This document shows positions 55,096 to 63,272 of a stretch of 64,000 bases of DNA, one piece after another. Under the pieces are notes generated by a model, which saw only the letters and a program-made list of their open reading frames with translations, was not told the origin of the DNA and ran no database searches. Each line of letters opens with the position of its first letter. Position 1 is the stretch's first letter. Location of the stretch: assembly GCF_032484785.1 (NCBI RefSeq), contig NZ_JAUETR010000003.1:288490-352489 (forward strand), written 5' to 3'. This DNA is from Bradyrhizobium sp. SZCCHNS1050. GTDB lineage: Bacteria; Pseudomonadota; Alphaproteobacteria; Rhizobiales; Xanthobacteraceae. Position numbers and translations under genes: made by a program.

Positions 55096-57084
55096 CTATT
55101 CAGCAGGAACGGCAGTCGGTACGGCCCGCATCGCCCGTCGCGGAGCACCGACACGAAATCTCCGGTCGGCCAGCGAGATGAAGCCGCCGAAAGCCATCAT
55201 CAGTGCGCCGATCCAGACCAGCGGCACCAGAGGGTGATAGTAGCAGCGCACCGCCCACGCGCCCTTGTCGTCGGGATCACCGAGCGTCACGTAGACGTTC
55301 CAGATCAGGTTGGTTCGAATGCCAGCGGCGGTCGTCTGCTGCTGTCTGACGGGATAGAAGCGGCGCTCGCTGGAAAGCTGCGTGAACGGCTTGCCGTTCC
55401 GCGTGATGTCGAACGTGCCACGCTCGGCTTCGTAGTTGGGGCCTGGAAATTTTCCGATCGAGCGCAGCTTAATGTCGTAGCCCGCGAGCTGCAGGCTCTG
55501 GCCCGGCCGCAGCATTTGCACCTTCTCGCTGGCCCACGCGGTCATCCCGGTAATGCCTGCGACGGTGACGCCCATTCCCGCATGGGCCAGCACCAGGCCG
55601 TAGACCGCGAGCGGGGTGGTGCGCGCGAGGTTGAGCGAGGTCGCCAAGGGAGTCGTCATGCCGAGGCGGACGCGATGAGCCAGCACCATTAGCGAGCCGA
55701 TCACGAGCCAGACGGCGATGCCGAAGAAGAACGCAACCAGGAAACGCTGTCCGAACGTCGCGACGAGGATCGCGACGGCAATGAATGCCGCAAGTCCCCC
55801 GGCCAGGCGGAGTCGTTGCAGGGCCGCAACGAGGAGATCGCGCTTCCATTTCAGAACCGGGCCGATCACCATGGCAAGCAGCAGCGGAACCATGATCGGA
55901 ACGAACGTCAAGTTGTAGTAGGGAGGACCGACGGAGATCTTGTCGTTTCCGAGCATGTCGACGAGGAGCGGGTAGAACGTGCCGAGAAACACGGTGGCCA
56001 CGGCTGCCGTGAGCAGCACATTGTTGAGGACGAGGCCGCTCTCCCGGCTGACGGCTGCGAACAGCGCACCGTGCTTCAGGCTTGGGGCTCTGATCGCATA
56101 CAGCGTCAACGCCCCGCCGGTCGCCACCAGGATGAGCGCCAGGATGAATGCGCCACGCGACGGGTCCTGTGCGAAGGCATGAACGCTGGTGAGCACGCCG
56201 GACCTCACCAGGAAAGTCCCGATCAGGCTCAATGAGAAGGTCACGATCCCCAGCAGGATCGTCCAGCTCTGGAGGGCGCTCCGACGTTCGACCACCAGGG
56301 CGGAATGCAGGAGCGCAGTCCCCGCAAGCCACGGCATGAAGGAGGCGTTCTCGACGGGGTCCCAGAACCACCAGCCGCCCCAGCCGAGCGTGTAGTACGC
56401 CCATGCGCTGCCCAGCGTGATTCCAATCGTGAGAAAGCACCAGGCCGCGAGCACCCACGGTCGGACCCAGCGGGCCCAGCTGGCATCGACCTTTCCCTCG
56501 ATCAGCGCGGCGACCGAGAACGAGAACGCCATCGAGAAGCCGACGTAACCCAGATACAGAAACGGTGGATGAAAGGCGAGGCCAGGATCCTGCAAAATCG
56601 GATTCAGTCCGTTGCCTTCGAGGGGAGCATCGACCAGCCGCGCGAACGGATTCGACGTCGAGACGATGAACGCCAGAAAGCCGAGGCCGATCATGCCGTG
56701 CACGCCGAGAACGTTGCTCTGCAGCCGCTCCGGAAGGTTCGTTCCGAACAATGCAACTGCCGCGCCGAACAAGGAGAGGATCAGGACCCACAGCAGCATG
56801 GATCCCTCATGGTTTCCCCAGACTCCGGAGACCTTGTAAAGCAGCGGCTTCAGCGTGTGCGAATTCGCTGCGACGACCTGGACCGAAAAGTCGGAGTGGA
56901 CGAACAGCGACGTCAGGCATGCGAATGCGATCGCGACAAACAGAAACTGAGTCAAGGCAGCGTGACGAACGAAGCCGGCGATCATCGCGGATTGGCGGCG
57001 CAGCGCTGCGAACGGAACGATCGACTGCACCAGCGATACGAGGAGCGCGAGAATGAGCGCAAACGATCCGACCTCCGCTGTCAT
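55096..57084 (-). CDS. ccmF: Heme lyase CcmF
   Basis: 662 residues from ATG 57084 with about 14-15 membrane helices. The tryptophan-rich WWD motif is GWGGWWFWDPVENASFMPWLAGTALLHS, and GVWGNHEGSMLLWVLILSLFG precedes it. Conserved periplasmic His residues lie in the expected loops, and the C-terminal domain before the last helix (YPVRQQQTTAAGIRTNLIWNVYVTLGDPD) is complete. It ligates heme to CxxCH with CcmH and CcmI. Canonical rhizobial order is cycHJKL (ccmI-E-F-H); here it is F-G-H-I and ccmE is missing, so this looks like an additional, dedicated set. Confidence 0.94.
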   Translation of the reverse strand: MTAEVGSFALILALLVSLVQSIVPFAALRRQSAMIAGFVRHAALTQFLFVAIAFACLTSLFVHSDFSVQVVAANSHTLKPLLYKVSGVWGNHEGSMLLWVLILSLFGAAVALFGTNLPERLQSNVLGVHGMIGLGFLAFIVSTSNPFARLVDAPLEGNGLNPILQDPGLAFHPPFLYLGYVGFSMAFSFSVAALIEGKVDASWARWVRPWVLAAWCFLTIGITLGSAWAYYTLGWGGWWFWDPVENASFMPWLAGTALLHSALVVERRSALQSWTILLGIVTFSLSLIGTFLVRSGVLTSVHAFAQDPSRGAFILALILVATGGALTLYAIRAPSLKHGALFAAVSRESGLVLNNVLLTAAVATVFLGTFYPLLVDMLGNDKISVGPPYYNLTFVPIMVPLLLAMVIGPVLKWKRDLLVAALQRLRLAGGLAAFIAVAILVATFGQRFLVAFFFGIAVWLVIGSLMVLAHRVRLGMTTPLATSLNLARTTPLAVYGLVLAHAGMGVTVAGITGMTAWASEKVQMLRPGQSLQLAGYDIKLRSIGKFPGPNYEAERGTFDITRNGKPFTQLSSERRFYPVRQQQTTAAGIRTNLIWNVYVTLGDPDDKGAWAVRCYYHPLVPLVWIGALMMAFGGFISLADRRFRVGAPRRAMRAVPTAVPAE

Positions 57085-57168
57085 TTGGTATCTCCGACTG
57101 CAGCGGATATTCCTGCAGCTAACTATCAAGTGTCTGTGATGCGCCGACAATCAATGCGCCGAATGAGG

Positions 57169-57189
57169 CATCATTCGTACGGAATGATG
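57169..57189. promoter_or_regulatory. Inverted repeat upstream of ccmF
   Basis: CATCATTC and GAATGATG are perfect 8-bp inverted arms around GTACG, 85 bp upstream of the ccmF start. It is a candidate operator for the ccm operon. The 299-bp gap between ccmF and the ankyrin gene is AT-rich around 57270-57300 but holds nothing else I can name. Confidence 0.5.
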
Positions 57190-57383
57190 ATGATCCATCG
57201 ACGTGCATCGTAGTGTAACTGCAACTCATTCGCACCCACGGCCGGAGAGCGGTATCATCGGGGCGTCTTGGTACTTAGTGTTATATTCATTGAGATATAG
57301 CGCGCGAATCATCTGCCGCGCCGTCGAGCGGCGAACGCGAGGTCGACGGCATGATAGGCAGAAAGGCGAGACGAAATCGTCCG

Positions 57384-58886
57384 CTATTCCAGAAGCTTGG
57401 CGATATCGCCGTGACCGCTGGCAGCGGCGATGTCCGTGGCACGTTCGCGGCGCTTGTTCCTCAACTGCTTTTCGGCACCGGCGGCGAGAAGGCTGTGCGC
57501 AATGCCGATGTTCCCCTCATGGGCCGCCATCATCAGCGCGCTCATGCCCTGGCCGTTGCGCATGTTCGGGTCGGCCTTGCGCCTGAGAAGCTCACTGACG
57601 ACATCCGCAAGCCCGGCACGCGCGGCGAGGATGAGAGCGGTATTTCCGCCTCTTGTCGCGCGTTTCGGGTCGGCCCCATGGTCCAACAGAAGCAGCGAGG
57701 CCGCGGCGCTGCGGCCCTCGATGGCATTCAGCAACGGCGTCTTGTCGTCGGTGTCCGCGCGGTTGACGTCCGCACCTGCGCGGATCAGTTGTCCGATCGC
57801 GTGCGTATTGCCATTGCCGGCCGCGTGCCAGAGTGCGGTGCGGCCCTGCCCATCGGCGGCGTTGAGGTCGGATCTCTGAACGAGTTGCCGATCGAGCGGG
57901 CCATTGGGGCACGACGCGACCGCGACCATGAGTGGGGTCCGGCCGTCTGCCAACGCGGGCAGACTGCCGGAGGCGCCGTCGAGGAGCGCGGCGATAGCGG
58001 CGCCGTTGCAGCGGCTGAGCGCCATCAGTAGTGCGGTCGCGCCATCTGCACGCGCTGCAGACGGGTCGGCCGCCTTGGTCAGCAGCAGTCTGATGATGTC
58101 TCCATGATCCTTGTCCGCTGCCAGCATCAATGGCGTGTCGCCGCGCCGGTTGCTGGTGTTCGGATTGGCTCCCGAGGCGAGCAGGAGCTCCACCAGCCGA
58201 AGATGCCCGGCGGCCGCAGCGATCGCCAGAGGCGTATCGCCGTCCTCGTTGACCGCGTTGACGTCAGCCTTCGCAGCGATGAGCTGGCGCATCGGATCGA
58301 ACTGGCCGCGCAGGGCGGCGTCGATGATGGCCGGATGGCCGTTTCGCATGGCTGCCTGCGCATCGAGCGTCGGGGGCGGCCTGCGCGCAGCTTCGCGCGC
58401 CGGCTCCCCGGCGCGCGGGCGCACATTTCGGTTGACCATGTCGGCCAGCAACTGCTCGGCGGGCTGATAGCCGGCCGCCGCCGACTTGCGTAGCCAGTCC
58501 CGCGCCCGGTCGGGATCGGCCGGCGTTCCGCGGCCCGCAAGCCACATCGCTGCGACATTATACTGCGCCTTGACGTGTCCCTTCCTTGCGCTTGCCTCCA
58601 TCCATTTGAACGCCAGCGTGTCGTCTGCTCTGGTGCCGAGACCGGCGCGGTAAAGTGATGCAAGCCGGTACTGCGCCTCCGGATTGCCGGCGCTGGCGGC
58701 GCGCTCGAGCAGCTTCAGTGCGTCCTCGGGATGTCCGGCGCGGATCGCGGCATCGGCCGCCTGGCTCGCGGATGCTTCGGAGCTCACGCCGGCCGGCGTT
58801 TCGCCGGCCGGGGCGACCGACGGCACGGTCGAGCCGACGAGACAGATCAGGGGGATGATGACGTGAGAGGACTTAAGCCGTGCCAT
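57384..58886 (-). CDS. Exported Sel1-like plus ankyrin-repeat protein
   Basis: 500 residues with a signal peptide (ends SVAPAG). Residues about 40-150 carry Sel1-like repeats (AQYRLASLYRAGLGTRADDTLAFKWMEASARKGHVKAQYNVAAMWLAGRG). Residues about 180-500 carry around nine ankyrin repeats (DGDTPLAIAAAAGHLRLVELLLASGANPN and relatives). Both are protein-binding scaffolds. The start overlaps the end of the flavoprotein gene by 14 bp, so it is co-translated and likely serves the same periplasmic complex. No enzymatic domain is present. Confidence 0.88.
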   Translation of the reverse strand: MARLKSSHVIIPLICLVGSTVPSVAPAGETPAGVSSEASASQAADAAIRAGHPEDALKLLERAASAGNPEAQYRLASLYRAGLGTRADDTLAFKWMEASARKGHVKAQYNVAAMWLAGRGTPADPDRARDWLRKSAAAGYQPAEQLLADMVNRNVRPRAGEPAREAARRPPPTLDAQAAMRNGHPAIIDAALRGQFDPMRQLIAAKADVNAVNEDGDTPLAIAAAAGHLRLVELLLASGANPNTSNRRGDTPLMLAADKDHGDIIRLLLTKAADPSAARADGATALLMALSRCNGAAIAALLDGASGSLPALADGRTPLMVAVASCPNGPLDRQLVQRSDLNAADGQGRTALWHAAGNGNTHAIGQLIRAGADVNRADTDDKTPLLNAIEGRSAAASLLLLDHGADPKRATRGGNTALILAARAGLADVVSELLRRKADPNMRNGQGMSALMMAAHEGNIGIAHSLLAAGAEKQLRNKRRERATDIAAASGHGDIAKLLE

Positions 58887-60174
58887 ATTTCGTCTCGACC
58901 TCGATACCCATGCTCTTCAGGAATGCGGTGGGCAGAATGCCGCCGACACACACGATGACGGCATCGTTTGGGATCGTGCTCGTGCTGCCATTGGCATCGA
59001 TCTCGACGTCGTCATCGCCGATCCGTTTGACTGACGAATTGTAGATGACGCGGAGCCGGCCCGATTGCGCGGCTGCTTCCGTCCGTTGACGGTTCTTCAG
59101 CTTGGCGCGACCGAACGACTCGCTGCGATGCGACAGGGTCACCGTCGTTCCAGGCTCATCGGCGATGGAGCATGCGGCCTCCAATGCAGCGTCGCCGCCG
59201 CCGACGACGAGCACGTGCTGGCCGCGATACTGCTCGGGGTCGACCAGTCGATAGACGACCTTGGTCTGCTCTTCGCCTGGAGCCTCCAGCTTGCGCGGCG
59301 TTCCGCGGCGCCCGATCGCCAGGAGCACGGCATGCGTTCTGTAGCTGCCGCGGTTCGTCCTGACGTCGAAGCCTTCTCCGACTCGCGTGACGGCCTCGAC
59401 GCGCTCGCCGACGTTCACCTTGAGGCGGGATTTGCGCACGATGCTCATGAAGAAGGCGATCAACTGCTCCTTGCTGAGCTCTCTGAAGTTGAACTTGCCC
59501 GCGAGCGGCAGCGTGAAAGGTGCCGTCATCACCAGCTTGCCGCGGGGAAAGTGCGCGACGGTGCCGCCGAGCGAGTCCTGCTCGAGCGTGACGAAGCGCA
59601 GCCGATGCTGCAGGCAGGCGAGACTGGCGGAGAGTCCGGCCGGACCGCAGCCGACGACCACGACGTCGAGCATATCGGACTTGCCGATGTTCTTGACCTT
59701 GCGGACGGAGTCGATCGCCTGGCGTCCCTGCTCGATGGCGTTGCGGACCAGCCCCATCCCGCCGAGCTCTCCGGCGATGAAGATGCCGGGCACGTTGGTC
59801 TGGAACGCCTCGTCCACGTTCGGAATGTCGATGCCGCGCGTTTCGGTGCCGAACACCAGCGTGATGGCGTTCACGGGGCACACCGCCTTGCAGGCGCCGT
59901 GTCCGATGCAATGCGAAGGCTCGACCAGCGACGCCTTGCCGCCGATCAGGCCGAGAATGTCGCCCTCCGGACACGCCCTGACGCATGAGCCACAGCCGAT
60001 GCACAAGGCAGGATCGATGATGGGATGGAGCGATGCCGGCTCGAGAAGACCGGCGTCCTTGGCGGCCGAGAGCTTCGCGACGCTCTTTATTTCCTTCCGC
60101 TTGCGCACGGCCATGTAAGTGGCCCAGACGCCGAGCATTGGCGCGGCGTAGACAATCAGGAGATCGATCGCCAT
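58873..60174 (-). CDS. Membrane-anchored 2x[4Fe-4S] FAD/NAD(P) oxidoreductase
   Basis: 433 residues. An N-terminal membrane helix (LLIVYAAPMLGVWATYMAV) is followed at about 52-95 by two ferredoxin clusters (CIGCGSCVRACPEGD and CIGHGACKAVCPVNA). Next comes a linker with GIFIAGELGGMGLVRNAIEQG, then a thioredoxin-reductase-like pair of nucleotide domains (VVVVGCGPAGLSASLACLQ for FAD and VLVVGGGDAALEAACSIA for NAD(P)). There is no CxxC redox pair, so it is not a thioredoxin reductase. It probably moves electrons between NAD(P)H and quinone or cytochrome partners. Divergent from the cytochrome b gene. Confidence 0.88.
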   Translation of the reverse strand: MAIDLLIVYAAPMLGVWATYMAVRKRKEIKSVAKLSAAKDAGLLEPASLHPIIDPALCIGCGSCVRACPEGDILGLIGGKASLVEPSHCIGHGACKAVCPVNAITLVFGTETRGIDIPNVDEAFQTNVPGIFIAGELGGMGLVRNAIEQGRQAIDSVRKVKNIGKSDMLDVVVVGCGPAGLSASLACLQHRLRFVTLEQDSLGGTVAHFPRGKLVMTAPFTLPLAGKFNFRELSKEQLIAFFMSIVRKSRLKVNVGERVEAVTRVGEGFDVRTNRGSYRTHAVLLAIGRRGTPRKLEAPGEEQTKVVYRLVDPEQYRGQHVLVVGGGDAALEAACSIADEPGTTVTLSHRSESFGRAKLKNRQRTEAAAQSGRLRVIYNSSVKRIGDDDVEIDANGSTSTIPNDAVIVCVGGILPTAFLKSMGIEVETKYGTA

Positions 60175-60532
60175 GTCGTCTCTCTCTTTCTTACGAACTA
60201 ACAGCGGAAGATAGAGAGTCGCCGACCGCGAACTCCGCGTGAAAAGGTCGGATGCGGTGCTAGATGCAAATTCCTCTCAAGAGATGCCGACATAGAAATT
60301 CCAGAATGATCTGACGTCTTGGAGACCAGGATTGGATCATTCGTTGAACAGATGCCGTCGGCGGAAATATGGCTCGCACTGATTTCGGACTAATGACGTC
60401 GGTGTCGGAAGACGGAGAGGGTTGTTGCAAGTGGTTATCACTAAGTTCTCTCTCGACTGAGATCCGGGGCTCCGCGAACGGGTCTGGCTTCCGCCGATCC
60501 GGCATTCGGGATTCACAGGAAACGTCGAGGTC
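60175..60532. promoter_or_regulatory. Divergent promoter region of the multiheme cluster
   Basis: 358 bp between the flavoprotein gene and the b-type cytochrome gene, with no convincing frame. It is less GC-rich than its surroundings, as expected for two divergent promoters. A short AGGAAAC precedes the cytochrome b start. I see no perfect palindrome. Confidence 0.45.
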
Positions 60533-61411
60533 ATGAGCAGAGCAGCGGTCGCTCGCGCGAGCGGCAATCCTCTTCGAGGAACCATTCCGGTCGTCATCAC
60601 GGTCATCGTCCTCGGAGCGATTGCCGTCGGGTGGCTGCAGAAGGAGGAGGAGTATATTACGCCGGGCTCCGGCACCGGATACTGGCTCGGGATCTACGGC
60701 AGCGTCGCCATGCTGTCGCTGCTGGCCTATTCGATGCGTAAGCGCTTCAAGTCGCTGCGCGGCATCGGCTCGGTGCCGTTCTGGTTCAGGACCCACATGC
60801 TGCTCGGCGTCATTGGTCCCGTGCTCATCCTATTCCATGCGAATTTCCAACTGGGGGCGCTCAACAGCAACGTGGCATTCTTCACCATGCTGATCGTGGC
60901 GATCAGCGGCGTGATCGGCCGTTACATCTATGGCAAGATCCATATGGGCCTCCATGGCGGGAGAGCGCGTGTCAAGGAGCTGCTCGCCGAGGCCGAGGCA
61001 ATGCGAACGGAGCTCGGTGAGGAGATGCAGGCCGTCTCGTTCGTGTCGCGGGAGCTGGCTGCCTTCAGCAAGGGGCTCGACAACAAGGTGCCGCGAACTG
61101 CGCTGGGCAGCCTGCGAACCGGCGCGGTCATCGCAGCGCGGACGAGGCGGCTGCGCGCCAATGTGGTTGCGGAAGCGCGCCGCCTCATTCGCGCCGAAGC
61201 CAAGCGCGCGCGATGGTCGTGGTCCGAGCGACGGCGTCGCGAGAAGCGAATCGAGGAGGTGGTGCGGCGCTACGCCGCCGCAGTGCGCAAGGCCGCTGAG
61301 CTGACGTTCTTCGAACGATTGTTTTCGCTGTGGCATGTGCTTCATCTGCCGCTGTTTTTTCTCATGCTGCTGGCGGGCGTCGTTCATGTCTGGGCCGTCC
61401 ATCACTATTGA
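60533..61411 (+). CDS. b-type membrane cytochrome-like protein
   Basis: 292 residues with about five membrane helices: residues 16-36, 50-68, 83-106, 110-130 and 264-290. Candidate heme-ligand His lie in FRTHMLLGVIGPVLILFHANF and LWHVLHLPLFFLMLLAGVVHVWAVHHY. A long charged coiled coil (about 140-262) separates helices 4 and 5 and probably faces the cytoplasm. It ends 9 bp before the 18-heme gene. It could link the membrane quinone pool, or the flavoprotein, to the periplasmic hemes. The heme content is inferred from paired histidines. Confidence 0.75.
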   Translation: MSRAAVARASGNPLRGTIPVVITVIVLGAIAVGWLQKEEEYITPGSGTGYWLGIYGSVAMLSLLAYSMRKRFKSLRGIGSVPFWFRTHMLLGVIGPVLILFHANFQLGALNSNVAFFTMLIVAISGVIGRYIYGKIHMGLHGGRARVKELLAEAEAMRTELGEEMQAVSFVSRELAAFSKGLDNKVPRTALGSLRTGAVIAARTRRLRANVVAEARRLIRAEAKRARWSWSERRRREKRIEEVVRRYAAAVRKAAELTFFERLFSLWHVLHLPLFFLMLLAGVVHVWAVHHY

Positions 61412-61420
61412 CGGAGTTGC

Positions 61421-62782
61421 GTGATGCGGTGGCGTGTTGCGGTCGTTGTCGCCGTCCTGGCCGGCGTTGCCATGCTGTCGGCCGGAGTTCGAGCACAGAC
61501 GTTGCTGGAAAAGCTGGTCATGCCCGGCCCGCTGGCCGAGAAGCATGCCAAGCTCGAGAGCGAATGCGGAAAGTGCCACGAAGCCTATACCCGGAAGGCA
61601 CAGTCGGGCCTCTGCCTCGATTGCCACAAGGAGATTGCCGTCGATCGCAGGCAGCGTGAGCGCCTGCACGGACGCGACCAGGCGGCGCTGAGCCAGGAGT
61701 GCAGGCAGTGTCACACCGACCACAAGGGGCGTGGAACCGACATCGTCCAGCTCGACAAGGAAACCTTCAACCACGATATGACGAACTACCGGCTGGTCGA
61801 TGCGCACAAGACCGTGCCTTGTGCGGGATGTCACGTCGCGAAGGTGAAGTTCCGCAACACGCCCTCGACCTGCTTCGAGTGTCACAAGGCGCTCGATCCG
61901 CATCGCGGCCGGCTTGGTGAACGCTGCGAGAACTGCCACACGGCGGTGAAATGGCGCGCGACCAAGGAGTTCGACCACACGAAGACCCGGTTTCCCCTCG
62001 TGGGCGCTCACAAGTCGGTCGCTTGTGCGACGTGCCACTCCGGCGAGCAATACAAGGATCTGCAGACGTCGTGCGGCTCATGCCACCGTCTTCAGGACGT
62101 CCATGGCGGCCGCTTCGGCGACAAGTGCGAGACGTGTCACGATCAGGAGAAATGGAAGACGGTCCGCTTCAATCACGACAAGACCCGCTTCCCGCTGCGA
62201 AATGCGCATGCCAAGGTGAAGTGTGAGAGCTGCCATACGGGTGATCTCTATCGGGACAAGCTCGCGACGTCATGCGTGTCCTGTCACCGCAAGCAGGATC
62301 CGCATCAGGGCAAGCTCGGCGAACGCTGCGAGACGTGCCATAGCGATGCGGGCTGGCGGAAGAAGCTCACCTTCGATCATGAGATTACGCGTTTTCCGTT
62401 GATAGGTCTGCACAAGTCGGTGCCTTGCGAGGAGTGCCACCGGACGCCGACCTACAAGAATACGCCGATGGCCTGCGAAAGCTGCCACAAGGATTTCCAC
62501 CAGGGGAAGCTTGGAGGGCGGTGCGCCAGCTGTCACAATCCGAATGGGTGGCGGCTTTGGCGTTTCGATCACGCGCGGCAGACACGATTCCCGCTGGTCG
62601 GTGTCCACCAGAAGATCACGTGCGAGGCCTGTCACAAGGCCAAGTCGCCGCCGGATCTGAAGTTGCCGATGGATTGCTTCAGCTGTCATCGCAGCTCGGA
62701 CGTGCACAATGGCACCTTCGGTCAGACGTGCGAGCGCTGCCATGTCGCAACGGGATGGCGCAACGTTCAGATCAGGAACTGA
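61421..62782 (+). CDS. 18-heme c-type cytochrome made of six triheme modules
   Basis: 453 residues with a signal peptide (ends GVRAQ). I count 18 CxxCH sites. They fall into six successive units of about 65 residues. Each unit has three sites spaced about 13 and 15 residues apart and (except the last) ends in an F-[DN]-H-x-x-T-R-F-P-L-x-x-x-H-K-like linker. The linker His residues can supply second axial ligands. Such strings of hemes act as periplasmic electron wires. It follows the b-type cytochrome at 9 bp. I do not know a named homologue. Confidence 0.92.
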   Translation: MMRWRVAVVVAVLAGVAMLSAGVRAQTLLEKLVMPGPLAEKHAKLESECGKCHEAYTRKAQSGLCLDCHKEIAVDRRQRERLHGRDQAALSQECRQCHTDHKGRGTDIVQLDKETFNHDMTNYRLVDAHKTVPCAGCHVAKVKFRNTPSTCFECHKALDPHRGRLGERCENCHTAVKWRATKEFDHTKTRFPLVGAHKSVACATCHSGEQYKDLQTSCGSCHRLQDVHGGRFGDKCETCHDQEKWKTVRFNHDKTRFPLRNAHAKVKCESCHTGDLYRDKLATSCVSCHRKQDPHQGKLGERCETCHSDAGWRKKLTFDHEITRFPLIGLHKSVPCEECHRTPTYKNTPMACESCHKDFHQGKLGGRCASCHNPNGWRLWRFDHARQTRFPLVGVHQKITCEACHKAKSPPDLKLPMDCFSCHRSSDVHNGTFGQTCERCHVATGWRNVQIRN

Positions 62783-63272
62783 TTCGAACGGCTGCGTTGG
62801 CCGCACACGGCGTCTGAGATCGTGTCGAGCTGACATCGGCTCGCAGCGGCTATCAGTTCGCATGCAGATCAATAGCTTGCGTGATGAGCTTGCGGGACCA
62901 TTGCGCGCGCGCGACGTCAGAAACCTTAACCTCCATTCAGCTTGAGTTCAGCTTGGCCCAGTTTTGGGCCAGCTTTGCGCGTCTCTGGAAGCCCTGTCGT
63001 AGGCGTAGCGAAGGCTGCGTGATCTGGCCGATGACGCCGTCGTCGCCCGATCGATGCAGCGCTCGATCAAGGGAGCACGGAGCGTTCCGAGTATTCGGTG
63101 GCTGGGGAAGACGTGCCGCCGGGCCGTAGGGGAAATCCGCAAGGGTGTCTTGGATTTGTCGGGGCGACCGCCGAGCAGCGGACGCTCAACGGTCTCGGCT
63201 GGATTGGGGTCGGCCGGTCTCCGTCGGATGTCCGGCTGGCGATCGAGTCGAGAGTGAAGAGCGGAGTTGGAG
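62783..63272 (+). promoter_or_regulatory. 490-bp region between the two multiheme cytochrome genes
   Basis: No convincing gene; the frames here lack codon bias and heme sites. It holds the TTCAGCTTG direct repeats at 62936-62955, described separately, and leads to the second cytochrome. The length suggests that the second gene has its own promoter. Confidence 0.45.
62936..62955. promoter_or_regulatory. Direct repeat TTCAGCTTG with 11-bp period
   Basis: TTCAGCTTG occurs at 62936-62944 and 62947-62955, one helical turn apart, preceded by AACCTTAACC. The spacing fits tandem half-sites of an OmpR/PhoP-type regulator, such as the one encoded at 52009. It is about 320 bp before the next cytochrome gene. 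Confidence 0.5.
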
